Counted from the first letter of the stretch, positions 7,481 through 15,053 are shown. The stretch is 64,000 nucleotides of DNA from Verrucomicrobiia bacterium (GCA_030432235.1 JAUIHT010000002.1:124001-188000), one strand, 5' to 3'. Notes: a model not told the origin generated them from the sequence alone. Translations and numbers: made by a program.

Positions 7481-8533
7481 ATGGACTGGCCAACAATCTT
7501 TCTGCTTTTGGGCTTTGCGATGGCGAGCTACGCCGTTATCGGCAACGACTCGTTACAAACGCTGGGCACATTCATAGCGTCCAATGCCAAGCGCCCTTGG
7601 TGGGTGCTTTGGCTATTCGCCGCCGGTATCCTGGTTGCCACCATGCTAATCGGGTGGTACCTGAACAGCGGTGACCCCTCTTTCGGACGACTCAACCCCA
7701 AGAAGTTCCCGATTCCGGATCGCAGCATGGCCTGGCTCTACATGGTGCCTCCGCTGTTCCTGTTGGTGCTAACCCGCTACGGTATTCCGGTCAGTACGAC
7801 TTTCCTTATCCTGACGACTTTTGCACCCGGAAGCCTGGGCAGTATGCTGCAAAAGTCCCTACTCGGCTATGCGGTCGCCTTTGTCGCGGCGCTGGTCCTG
7901 GTGCTCTACATCACGAAGAAGATCGAAAAGCGCTTTATCGACACCGCCGACCAGCCTCCGCCCGGCTACTGGATAGCCATACAGTGGTGCTCGACCGCCT
8001 TACTGTGGAGCGGCTGGCTGACCCAGGATGTCTGCAACGTCTTCGCCTACCTGCCCCGCAAGCTGGAGCTTTGGCAGATGCTGCTCTCCCTGGGCTGGAT
8101 TGTCCTGCTCATGGCGGTCATCTTCTACTTCGCCGGGGGCCGCATCCAAAAGATCGTTCTGTCAAAAACCAACACGACGGACATCCGTTCGGCTACCATC
8201 GTGGACTTCGTTTACGCCATCATCCTTTGGATATTCAAATTTCAGAGCGACATCCCGATGAGCACCACCTGGGTCTTCCTTGGGTTGCTGGCCGGCCGCG
8301 AAATCGGCTTCACGCTCAATTACAAGCTCCGGAAAATGAAGGGCACCTACGCCATCATCGGGCAGGACGCGGTCAAGGCGCTGCTGGGACTCGGCCTGAG
8401 TATCGCTCTCGGTCTGGGGCTGCCTGCCATCCACGATGCTGTCATGGGGCAACCCGAACCCGAGGCGCAGTTATCCCCTGCTGAGCTGGATGGCATCCCA
8501 CTGGAACCCGGCGTCACTGAAAAGGGTAATTGA
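7481..8533 (+). CDS. PiT-family-like inorganic phosphate/sodium transporter (divergent)
   Basis: Integral membrane protein of 350 residues with about nine hydrophobic segments. Two stretches match the duplicated signature of the PiT (SLC20) family. Near residue 20 is VIGNDSLQTLGTFIAS, compared with the canonical GxNDxANxxGTxIAS, and near 105 is GIPVSTTFLILTTF. The second half has SDIPMSTTWVFLGLLAGREIG near residue 255 and GQDAVKALLG near 290. The internal repeat with GND and P-V/M-STT motifs supports phosphate or anion transport. The protein is shorter than PitA (about 500 residues) and lacks a second full GxND motif (GQD instead), so its substrate is uncertain. The ATG at 7481 lies just after a hairpin; upstream in-frame codons look non-coding. 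Confidence 0.75.
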   Translation: MDWPTIFLLLGFAMASYAVIGNDSLQTLGTFIASNAKRPWWVLWLFAAGILVATMLIGWYLNSGDPSFGRLNPKKFPIPDRSMAWLYMVPPLFLLVLTRYGIPVSTTFLILTTFAPGSLGSMLQKSLLGYAVAFVAALVLVLYITKKIEKRFIDTADQPPPGYWIAIQWCSTALLWSGWLTQDVCNVFAYLPRKLELWQMLLSLGWIVLLMAVIFYFAGGRIQKIVLSKTNTTDIRSATIVDFVYAIILWIFKFQSDIPMSTTWVFLGLLAGREIGFTLNYKLRKMKGTYAIIGQDAVKALLGLGLSIALGLGLPAIHDAVMGQPEPEAQLSPAELDGIPLEPGVTEKGN

Positions 8534-8565
8534 CCAGACGCCCGTGAGCGCAAACCTTGCGCGGC

Positions 8566-9246
8566 ATGAGTGCGATTGACGATCTGATTCATACCGTGGC
8601 GCGCCTGCGTGGTCCCGGCGGCTGCCCTTGGGATATCGAGCAGACCCACCAAAGCCTGTGCGACTGCCTCGTCGAGGAATGCGCCGAGCTGCTCGACACC
8701 ATCGACCGCGAGGACTTCGAGCACATGCGCGAGGAACTCGGCGACCTGCTCCTGCAAGTCGTCATGCACGCGCAGATGGCCGCGGAGGAGAAACGGTTCG
8801 GCTTCGAGGAAGTCGCCCACGACATCAACGAAAAGCTGGTGCGACGCCACCCGCACGTCTTCGGGGATATGTCTCTCGACGATAGCGAAGCCGTCCTGGC
8901 GCAGTGGGATAAAATCAAGGCAGCGGAAAAGAAAAACGGCCCGGCCATTGATGAAAACGGTCCCTTTAAACATCTGCCACCCATGCTCCCCGCCCTGCTT
9001 TACGCCCGTGAACTCTACAAGCAAATCATCAAGAAGGAGTTGCCTGCGGAAAACGTCATCGATGCGGAGGCCATTAAAGACAAGAGCCACGGCTTGACCG
9101 AAAAGGAAGCCGGTCATATGCTATTCACCATAGTAGCGGCATGCCGCCACGCAGGAATCGATCCGGAATCTGCCCTGCGTCGCGAATGCCGCCGCGTGCA
9201 AGACGAAGTTTCCACCCGTGCCTCAGAAGAAAGACAACGGACTTAA
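8566..9246 (+). CDS. mazG: Nucleoside triphosphate pyrophosphohydrolase MazG
   Basis: All-alpha NTP pyrophosphatase of 226 residues that hydrolyses (d)NTPs to monophosphate and pyrophosphate. The N-terminal MazG domain begins LRGPGGCPWDIEQTHQSL and contains the metal-binding EECAELLDTID and EELGDLLLQVVMHAQ motifs (ExxE...ExxD pattern). It is followed by the HPHVFGD and AQWDKIKAAEK elements that mark full-length MazG. The length is slightly below E. coli MazG (263) but both halves are recognisable. An in-frame TTG at 8557 is less likely than the ATG at 8566. The 3' end overlaps the next gene by 29 bases. Confidence 0.93.
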   Translation: MSAIDDLIHTVARLRGPGGCPWDIEQTHQSLCDCLVEECAELLDTIDREDFEHMREELGDLLLQVVMHAQMAAEEKRFGFEEVAHDINEKLVRRHPHVFGDMSLDDSEAVLAQWDKIKAAEKKNGPAIDENGPFKHLPPMLPALLYARELYKQIIKKELPAENVIDAEAIKDKSHGLTEKEAGHMLFTIVAACRHAGIDPESALRRECRRVQDEVSTRASEERQRT

Positions 9247-9970
9247 ACTGGCCGAGGTCCCCACCTCGGAGGGTTGCATCTTGGTCCCCTATGAGTTGAG
9301 GCGCTCGCGGCGCGCACGTTATATCCGGCTGAGTATCGGTCGTCACAACCAGGCACTGCTGTCCGTGCCCTGGCGCTGCCCCTTCGCCGAAGCCATGCAG
9401 TTTCTGCGCAGCCAGGGCGACTGGATTGAAGAGCGCCTCAAGGATCATCCAACACGCACTTCTCTGTTTCAGTTCCTGCAAAAGCACTCGCGCTTGCACG
9501 GCCTCGGGCAATCTTTCCGCCTGACCTTAGGCTTCACCCGCGCCAAACCCTTTTACGTTTACTCCGTACCCAACTCGGAAATCGAAATGCGCATCCCCTC
9601 ACAAGGCGATCGCGAAGCGGCCACCCTGAGTCTGGTACGCGAATTTGCCTCCGAGGTCATCAGCCTGCGCGTCGATGAGCTGGCCAAACAATGCGGCGTA
9701 GAGGTGGGCCGCACCACCGTGCGCGACCAGAGCAGTCGCTGGGGCTCCTGTTCTTCCAACCGTACCATTTCGCTCAACTGGCGGCTGGTGCTGCTGCGCC
9801 CCAACCTGCAGGATCATGTCATCCTGCACGAGCTCGCTCACCTGACGGAGATGAACCACTCGCCCGCCTTCTGGGAGCTGCTTCAAAGCTACGACCCGCG
9901 CACACAACATCACAATTCCCAGCTCAACCCCGCCGCCGCACGCCTCATGCCCCTCGGCAAAGGTTGCTAA
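9218..9970 (+). CDS. YgjP-like zinc metallopeptidase (DUF45)
   Basis: Predicted cytoplasmic protein of 250 residues with the gluzincin motif HELAHLTEMNHSPAFW near residue 203, preceded by RDQSSRWGSCSSNRTISLNWRLVLLR. Both are diagnostic of the YgjP/DUF45 (M48-like) family. The N-terminal half carries the family's beta-rich region (RRSRRARYIRLSI, VPWRCPFAEAMQFLRSQGDWI). The start is GTG at 9218, inside the mazG 3' end, so translation is probably coupled. The last codons (GGT TGC TAA) lie inside an interspersed palindromic repeat that begins at 9964. The physiological substrate of this family is not established. Confidence 0.88.
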   Translation: MPQKKDNGLKLAEVPTSEGCILVPYELRRSRRARYIRLSIGRHNQALLSVPWRCPFAEAMQFLRSQGDWIEERLKDHPTRTSLFQFLQKHSRLHGLGQSFRLTLGFTRAKPFYVYSVPNSEIEMRIPSQGDREAATLSLVREFASEVISLRVDELAKQCGVEVGRTTVRDQSSRWGSCSSNRTISLNWRLVLLRPNLQDHVILHELAHLTEMNHSPAFWELLQSYDPRTQHHNSQLNPAAARLMPLGKGC

Positions 9971-10022
9971 CGCGCGACCTGGGCTTACGTCACGGTGCGT
10001 GACCGCACAGGACATAGTTTTG
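9964..10022 (+). repeat. Interspersed hairpin repeat, family R1, copy A
   Basis: One of three copies of an element with consensus ends TTGCTAACGCACGACCTGGG and GGTGCGTGACCGCACAGGAC, followed by TTTTG. This copy has lost the right arm of the central hairpin but keeps the GTGCG-TGAC-CGCAC stem. It overlaps the last codons of the YgjP-like gene and lies between convergent genes. It is followed within 32 bases by repeat family R2. Confidence 0.8.
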
Positions 10023-10053
10023 CCAGAAAGGGGGCAGCGAGCAACGTGAGCGA

Positions 10054-10109
10054 TGGGGCACAGCCCCATTTAGATGCGCAGCATCTAGGGTGCAGGGCCG
10101 CTGCCCTGC
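10054..10109 (-). repeat. Interspersed triple-hairpin repeat, family R2, copy 1
   Basis: A 56-base element, 52/56 identical to the copy at 11326-11381 in the opposite orientation. It has three successive palindromes: GCAGGGC/GCCCTGC, TAGATGC/GCATCTA and TGGGGC/GCCCCA. It encodes the last eight residues and the stop codon of the small TPR protein (stop at 10085-10087). Confidence 0.85.
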
Positions 10110-10456
10110 TTGAGTTGGTCTTTCCAGCCGAGGATACGAGCCTGGGCCCCGAAGTGCTCGGCCTGTTTCTTGTCGCCCTTCTCCATCCAGATGCGTGAGA
10201 GGCTGGTGTTGATATGGACGTCATCCGGCTTGAGCTTATGAGCCTGCTCCGCCGCTTCGAGCGCCTCGTCGAACTTGCGTTCGGAGAACTGCACTTCAGC
10301 CAGGGCATGCCAGGCCTCAAAACTATCAGGCTTGGCCTCGATGGCGCGCTTCAGTTTTTCCACCGCCACATCGCAATCGCCCATGGTGAAGTCAAACGTC
10401 GCCTCTTCAACCAGCGCCATTACGTCGCTGACTTCGTCTCTGCGGTACTCTGCCAT
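10085..10456 (-). CDS. Small tetratricopeptide (TPR) protein
   Basis: This 123-residue soluble protein has two to three TPR units: VMALVEEATFDFTMGDCDVAVEKLKRAIEAKPD, then a second unit with consensus AW/AL/A-spacing near residues 45-80, and a third from HKLKPDDVHINTSLSRIWME. TPR arrays bind partner proteins; the partner here is unknown. I chose the ATG at 10456 because AGGGGG lies just upstream. An ATG at 10480 would add eight residues. The open frame extends much further upstream but there it lies antisense to aat. The C-terminal tail (QGSGPAP) and stop lie inside an R2 repeat, which suggests the repeat inserted and supplied a new end to the gene. Confidence 0.8.
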   Translation of the reverse strand: MAEYRRDEVSDVMALVEEATFDFTMGDCDVAVEKLKRAIEAKPDSFEAWHALAEVQFSERKFDEALEAAEQAHKLKPDDVHINTSLSRIWMEKGDKKQAEHFGAQARILGWKDQLKQGSGPAP

Positions 10457-10501
10457 GCCCCCTACGTTAAAGGCTCGCATGAGACGCGCAAGCCATAGAA
10501 A

Positions 10502-11209
10502 ATGCTTTTGGTGAAGAACCCGCTCATACGCTTTCCCGACCCGCGCCAGGCCCCCGGTGACGCGCCGCTGGCGGTCGGCGGCGATTTGAAGCGAGCCACG
10601 CTCATAGAAGCATACACGCAAGGCATTTTCCCTTGGTACGGTCCCGAATCGCCTATTCTGTGGTGGAGCCCTGACCCACGCTGCGTGCTTGTCCCGTCGC
10701 AGTTCCACCTGCCCCACGGTCTGGCAAGGCGACTGGACGAGCCTTGGGAAGTAACTGCCGACCATGCTTTTAGAGAAGTCATCGAGGCTTGCGCGAGCAG
10801 CCCGCGACCCGGCCAGCACGGCACCTGGCTCACATCGGAAATGCGCGATGCCTACACCTCGCTGCATCGGTTCGGCTACGCCCACAGCATCGAAGTCTGG
10901 CGCGACGGAGCCATCATCGGCGGCCTGTATGGAGTGGCCCTGGGGGGCGCTTTTTTCGGCGAATCGATGTTCTACCGTGAGCCTGACGCCTCCAAGATAG
11001 CACTCGTCAGCCTGATCCATTATCTGCGCGCAGAAGACTATGCGCTCATCGACTGTCAGCAGCACACGGCCCACCTTGCACGCTTTGGCGCGGAGACCTG
11101 GCCCCGGGACCGTTTTCTCGACGTGCTCAAAGAAGCGGTCAATAAACCGACCGTGCCGGGCTCCTGGAGCGCCAAAACATTCTCACCGCAAGGCATCGAA
11201 CACCCTTGA
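10502..11209 (+). CDS. aat: Leucyl/phenylalanyl-tRNA-protein transferase
   Basis: Transfers Leu or Phe from aminoacyl-tRNA to N-terminal Arg/Lys of proteins, marking them for ClpS/ClpAP degradation (bacterial N-end rule). The 235-residue protein has the family blocks FPDPRQAPGDAPLAVGGDL, AYTQGIFPWYGPESPILWWSPDPRCVL and the central GGLYGVALGGAFFGESMFYREPDASK. HYLRAEDYALIDCQQHTAHLARFGA follows near residue 180. All are characteristic. The gene is divergent from the small TPR gene (46 bases between starts) and is followed 40 bases later by tRNA-Thr. Confidence 0.96.
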   Translation: MLLVKNPLIRFPDPRQAPGDAPLAVGGDLKRATLIEAYTQGIFPWYGPESPILWWSPDPRCVLVPSQFHLPHGLARRLDEPWEVTADHAFREVIEACASSPRPGQHGTWLTSEMRDAYTSLHRFGYAHSIEVWRDGAIIGGLYGVALGGAFFGESMFYREPDASKIALVSLIHYLRAEDYALIDCQQHTAHLARFGAETWPRDRFLDVLKEAVNKPTVPGSWSAKTFSPQGIEHP

Positions 11210-11249
11210 CCAATGCGTCCAAGCTTGTTTTTTTGACGGTTTTGCTAAT

Positions 11250-11325
11250 GCCGAGATAGCTCAGCTGGTAGAGCAACTCATTCGTAATGAGTAGGTCGTC
11301 GGTTCGAATCCGATTCTCGGCTCCA
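11250..11325 (+). tRNA. tRNA-Thr (anticodon CGT)
   Basis: A 76-base cloverleaf. The acceptor stem GCCGAGA pairs with TCTCGGC, followed by T and an encoded CCA (11323-11325). The D arm is CTCAGCTGGTAGAG. The anticodon stem ACTCA/TGAGT encloses loop TTCGTAA with anticodon CGT at 11283-11285 (reads ACG). The T arm is GTCGGTTCGAATCCGAT. An R2 repeat begins at the next base. Confidence 0.97.
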
Positions 11326-11381
11326 GCAGGGCAGCGGCCCTGCACCCGAGATGCTCCTCATCGAAATGGGGCTGTGCCCCA
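11326..11381 (+). repeat. Interspersed triple-hairpin repeat, family R2, copy 2
   Basis: This 56-base copy differs at four positions from the element at 10054-10109 and is in the opposite orientation. It starts directly after the CCA of tRNA-Thr and fills the gap before the convergent PP2C gene. The outer hairpins GCAGGGC/GCCCTGC and TGGGGC/GCCCCA are perfect. The middle one is reduced to GATG/CATC. Confidence 0.85.
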
Positions 11382-11396
11382 AGTCCATCACACCGA

Positions 11397-12131
11397 CTAG
11401 CCGTAAAAGACCGCGATGGCGGTAACGTTGTCCGGGCCGCCGCGTTGGTTGGCGGTATCGATAAGCTCAGCCACAAAGGGCTCCGGGTCGGTGGCGCGGA
11501 GGATGTTCTCGTGGATTTCATCCAGGCTCATCGTCTTGGTTACCCCGTCTGTGAAGAGGAGCACGCGGTCACCCTCGGTGAGTTCGTACTGGTAGGCTTC
11601 GGACTCCAGTTGGGATAGCTGACCGATGCAGCGGGTCAGCGTATGGGAAAAATACTCGGGGATGTAGGCGTGCTCACCAGGGCGCAACCGGTCGAGCATG
11701 TCCTGCGCCATGGTGTGGTCGCGGGTGAGCTGACGCCAGGAGCGGTTGTTGAAGACCACGGCGCCGGAGTCGCCCACATGGCCGACGCGCAGGATGCCCT
11801 TGGAGATTTGGCAGGCCGTCAGCGTCGTCCCGATGCCCATTTCGGAGCTGATCTGCTGCCCGCGCTCGAAGACGCGGCGATTGATCTGAGCAAAGAGCTG
11901 CGGAAAGTCCAACTCCTGGCCGTCCTTGAGGCCTTTAAGATGCTTCGCAAGGGCCTCGATAGCCAGTTCGCTGGCCATGGACCCCTCGGGCAGGCCGCCC
12001 AGCCCATCGGCCACGGCAAAAACGGCGTGTTTGGAGTCTACCAGCAGGCAATCTTCATTGTCACTGCGCATCAGGCCCTGATCTGTCTGGCCAAACGCGC
12101 TGAGCTGGTCGTGGGAGAGGAAAGTCATCAT
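11397..12131 (-). CDS. PP2C-family serine/threonine protein phosphatase
   Basis: Metal-dependent phosphoprotein phosphatase of about 244 residues (bacterial PrpC/Stp type), cytoplasmic, with no kinase domain. Motifs in order: TDQGLMRSDNEDC (motif 1, metal Asp), AVADGLGGLPEGSMAS (motif 2), MGIGTTLTACQI, VGHVGDSGAVVFNN (motif 5-6), LTRDHTMAQDM, LLFTDGVTKTMS (motif 8) and GGPDNVTAIAVFY (motif 11). All metal-binding Asp positions are present. Such enzymes usually oppose a Hanks-type kinase, but none is encoded nearby. Start codons GTG-ATG-ATG are consecutive (12134, 12131, 12128), so the exact first residue is uncertain. It lies convergent to tRNA-Thr with an R2 repeat between. Confidence 0.93.
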   Translation of the reverse strand: MMTFLSHDQLSAFGQTDQGLMRSDNEDCLLVDSKHAVFAVADGLGGLPEGSMASELAIEALAKHLKGLKDGQELDFPQLFAQINRRVFERGQQISSEMGIGTTLTACQISKGILRVGHVGDSGAVVFNNRSWRQLTRDHTMAQDMLDRLRPGEHAYIPEYFSHTLTRCIGQLSQLESEAYQYELTEGDRVLLFTDGVTKTMSLDEIHENILRATDPEPFVAELIDTANQRGGPDNVTAIAVFYG

Positions 12132-12248
12132 CACAAAAAAGAGGGCGAACCCTGTCAGCGTCGAATGGATAAGGTTTTACCGCAATATGACGGAAAAGTA
12201 AAGCCCCGATGCGCCACAAGCCCCTGCCATACAGGACGAAACCTCATG

Positions 12249-14312
12249 TCATGAAGGAAAAACCGCATCCCGATCGCTACGGGTAAAGACTGAGAAGTCC
12301 TGTTTGGGCAGACTTTCCAGGAACCAGCGTCCATAAGGTTTACCCAACAAGCGGGAATCCAGCAGGGTCAATAAGCCCCTGTCCGACTGACTGCGAATAA
12401 GACGCCCCACCCCCTGGCGGAATTGGATGACGGCCTCGGGCAAGGTCAGTTCGGCAAAGGGCTGGCCACCGCGTGCCCGGATGGCCTCCGCGCGGGCCTC
12501 GCGGACGGGATCGCCGGGATTAGCAAAGGGTAACCGCGTAATGAACACTTGCGACAGCGCCGGGCCGGGCACGTCGAAGCCTGTCCAGAAGCTATCCGTA
12601 CCGCAAAGCACAGCATTACCCGCCTCGACAAACTCCGCCTTGAGCTGCGCGCGCGTCCTGCCCTGCCCTTGACATAACAGAGGCCGTCCCGCCTGACGCA
12701 GAGGCTCTTCCACCAGGGACGCCACCCGGGCCAGATCCGCATGGCTGGTAAAAAGAGCCAGGGTACCGCCCTCAACCCGTGCAGCGCAAAACACCAGCAT
12801 ATCCGCCAGGTAATCAATATCCAGCCGGCCACCGTCCGCACTCGGCGCGGGGGCGTCCCGGGCCACGAAGATTTGCATATGGTTATCGTAATCGAAAGGC
12901 GAGGCCTCCACAGCGTACTCCAGACCATGGGCACCGGCACGCCGCTGAAAGGGCTCGATGGAACCCGCCGTGGTCAGGGTGGCGCTGGTGAGCGTCACGC
13001 TGGTGCCGCGCTCGAAGAGGGCTGCGCGCAAATCCGGCGCGACATCGATGGGGGCGGACCGCAGATTGGTTATCTGCCCTTGCCTCCCGCCGCGCTCCAG
13101 CCAGTAGACGTGTCGCTCGTCAGACAGCTCCACGCAGGCACGGATGCCCGCCAGGTAGCTTTGCAGACGCTGCGCCTGGTCGTTCAACTCCTCACGCTCC
13201 TTCTCGTTCTTGTCTACCTGGGACAGCACCTTGAGCCGCCGGATGACGTCCCCGTAGGGCCGCCCGACGTCGAGGGCGATCCAGTCCGGCTCAAGCAGGC
13301 GGGCCACGGGTTTACGCCGCAGAAAGCGACTGCGCACCTCGTTGAAAAAAGACTCGGTGGCGGCCAGGGCCTTGGTCACGGCGAGCTGGTCCTGTCGGTC
13401 TCCCAAGCGGGCGAGCAACCCGCGCGGCTTTTTGCCCTTGGCCGAATACAGGCGCTTGAGCAGCCGCTCGAGGGCGAAGGAGCTGACCCCCACACCGAAG
13501 TGGTCCGTGGCGGTATCCGGCACGGTGTGAGCCTCATCGAGCACAAGGAAGTCGTTGGCGAAGAGAACGCCCGGAGCATCGCCCTGCGGAGCCAGCCCGG
13601 CGGCCATGAGACTAAAGAGCAGGCTGTGGTTGACGATGGTGATGTGCGCCTCGGCCCGCCGCGCCTGGGCCTTGCGGTAGAAGCAGGTCTGCGGCGAACA
13701 GTTCTTGCGATTGCAGGCCCCCGAGTCGGCGTTGACCCAGTCCCAGACTTCGGGCGAGACGGCGGGGCTGAGCTCCTCGCGCATGCCGGTTTCCGTGATC
13801 TGAGCCCAGTCGGAGAGGCGTTGCAGGTCGTCATTGTCGGCGTTACCGAAGAGGTCCATGCGGGTCTCGATGGCACGGGCCAGACGGTGACCGCAGAGGT
13901 AGTTGGCGCGGCCAACCAGCAGGCTGACCTTGAAGTCCTTGAAGGGCTCCAGTTCCGGCACTTTTTGGAAAAGAGCCCGACAAATTTCCAGGTCCTTCTT
14001 TTCAATCTGCTGCTGCAGAGCAATGGTGTGCGAAGAGACCAGAAAGGGCCGCTTCGCGGAGACCGCGTGGATGAGCCCGGGGATGAGGTAGGCCAGACTC
14101 TTCCCCACCCCGGTGCCTGCCTCGAAAAGCAGCGGCTCGTTCGAAGCCAGCGAAGTGGCGACGCTCAGCGCCATGGCCTCCTGCTGCGGACGATGCTCCA
14201 GGCCCAACTCAGACTCCAGCCAACCGCCTGCGGCAAAGGCGCTATCCGTCAGCCGGACCAAGTCCGCCGCCGGGCCGTCATGGGCGGATGGGGCCTCGGC
14301 AAAGTTGATCAT
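12249..14312 (-). CDS. DinG/XPD-type ATP-dependent DNA helicase
   Basis: Superfamily 2 helicase of 687 residues. The Q-like region LEHRPQQEAMALSVA is followed by Walker A EAGTGVGKSLAYLIPG near residue 65 and the Walker B variant FLVLDEAHTVPD. A four-cysteine [4Fe-4S] candidate (YLCGH, GACNRKNC, QTCF, about residues 140-215) matches the XPD/DinG iron-sulfur domain. C-terminal motifs include GTDSFWTGFDVPGPALSQVFI, LPFANPGDP and the motif VI stretch IQFRQGVGRLIRS. These enzymes unwind DNA with a 5' overhang and resolve DNA:RNA and blocked forks. No exonuclease domain is present, so it is DinG/YoaA-like rather than the Gram-positive fused form. Confidence 0.93.
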   Translation of the reverse strand: MINFAEAPSAHDGPAADLVRLTDSAFAAGGWLESELGLEHRPQQEAMALSVATSLASNEPLLFEAGTGVGKSLAYLIPGLIHAVSAKRPFLVSSHTIALQQQIEKKDLEICRALFQKVPELEPFKDFKVSLLVGRANYLCGHRLARAIETRMDLFGNADNDDLQRLSDWAQITETGMREELSPAVSPEVWDWVNADSGACNRKNCSPQTCFYRKAQARRAEAHITIVNHSLLFSLMAAGLAPQGDAPGVLFANDFLVLDEAHTVPDTATDHFGVGVSSFALERLLKRLYSAKGKKPRGLLARLGDRQDQLAVTKALAATESFFNEVRSRFLRRKPVARLLEPDWIALDVGRPYGDVIRRLKVLSQVDKNEKEREELNDQAQRLQSYLAGIRACVELSDERHVYWLERGGRQGQITNLRSAPIDVAPDLRAALFERGTSVTLTSATLTTAGSIEPFQRRAGAHGLEYAVEASPFDYDNHMQIFVARDAPAPSADGGRLDIDYLADMLVFCAARVEGGTLALFTSHADLARVASLVEEPLRQAGRPLLCQGQGRTRAQLKAEFVEAGNAVLCGTDSFWTGFDVPGPALSQVFITRLPFANPGDPVREARAEAIRARGGQPFAELTLPEAVIQFRQGVGRLIRSQSDRGLLTLLDSRLLGKPYGRWFLESLPKQDFSVFTRSDRDAVFPS

Positions 14313-14330
14313 CAGTCAATTCTGTTTAGA

Positions 14331-14405
14331 CACAAAAAGGCACAAGATTCACAAAGAAATCCAATCCTGTTCATGCCACTTGTGCCTACTGTGCTTCTTT
14401 GTGGC
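14331..14405. repeat. Inverted arms made of degenerate 9-nt CACAAA repeats
   Basis: Between the helicase and lipoprotein genes, CACAAAAAGGCACAAGATTC and CACAAAG (14331-14356) form a left arm of about three 9-nt units. CTTGTGCCT, ACTGTGCTT and CTTTGTGGC (14379-14405) are reverse-complement-like units. The region could fold as a long imperfect hairpin. No gene is seen in it. Confidence 0.55.
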
Positions 14406-14416
14406 TATTTTTCGAC

Positions 14417-14872
14417 CTACGGCTTGGGCCAAATCTGAAAGCCGTTCTTCAGGTCGGCGGCTATCTGGTCCTTGTTCAGGATGAGCTTGATGTCGGGTGA
14501 CGTCGCGGGTGTCCAACCACCGGTCTTGCCGATGATGTAGTACACCGCCTCAATGTCCGGCGCATCAACCGTGACACTGTCGGTGATGGGCGTGACGACC
14601 TGCGCAACCATGTCAGCTTTCTTCTGCGTCAGATCAGCCAGGACCCAGACCTCTTCGCCGACCACCCAGACTTCACTGATCTTGACCGACCAGGCGGGTG
14701 TCGGTGCGGAAAGGTTAACGGTGAAGGTGCGTTTCTGATATTCCACGGTACCACTTTCGTCGGTAGGCTTGGCCACCTTCGACTCGTCCACCACGATGGG
14801 CGGCTCGGTCTTGCCGCAGCCGGCGAGCACGATAACGGAGCAAAGGAGAAGGGCTGACAGGGTTTTCATCAT
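14417..14872 (-). CDS. Putative lipoprotein
   Basis: This 151-residue protein has a lipoprotein signal: MMKTLSALLLCSVIVLAGC, with lipobox LAGC placing the acylated Cys at residue 19. The mature part begins with a charged linker (EPPIVVDESKVAKPTDES) and then a beta-rich domain, ending in FQIWPKP. I do not recognise a family. Processing would require Lgt and the LspA encoded at 50785. A perfect 9-bp hairpin sits 8 bases upstream of the start. It lies about 100 bases upstream of the helicase gene on the same strand, with a repeat element between. Confidence 0.72.
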   Translation of the reverse strand: MMKTLSALLLCSVIVLAGCGKTEPPIVVDESKVAKPTDESGTVEYQKRTFTVNLSAPTPAWSVKISEVWVVGEEVWVLADLTQKKADMVAQVVTPITDSVTVDAPDIEAVYYIIGKTGGWTPATSPDIKLILNKDQIAADLKNGFQIWPKP

Positions 14873-14880
14873 AAAGGAAG

Positions 14881-14905
14881 GATGCCTGGATCGCCCCCAG
14901 GCATC
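14881..14905 (-). promoter_or_regulatory. 9-bp hairpin in the lipoprotein gene leader
   Basis: Perfect inverted repeat GATGCCTGG/CCAGGCATC with a 7-base loop, ending 8 bases before the ATG at 14872. No U-tract follows on either strand, so a leader RNA structure or operator is more likely than a terminator. Confidence 0.45.
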
Positions 14906-15053
14906 AAGCGGGAAAGTTTCCAGAGCCGCTTCTACGTCACGATTTTGACCATACCGGCCATTTCTCCTCGAAAAACGTCTTTACCCCAATATGGCTAGAC
15001 TCTAAAATAATAATGCTTGCTTAATCTAAATAAATTCCAACTGGAAAACACCC

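Noticed and set aside
10457-11074. N-terminal extension of the small TPR protein
   Set aside because: The frame is open but antisense to aat, with no TPR-like sequence before about 10480; the ATG at 10456 has a ribosome site.
11326-11381. Attachment site of an integrative element at the tRNA-Thr 3' end
   Set aside because: The R2 repeat starts at the tRNA end, but there is no integrase, no duplicated tRNA 3' end and no cargo region nearby.
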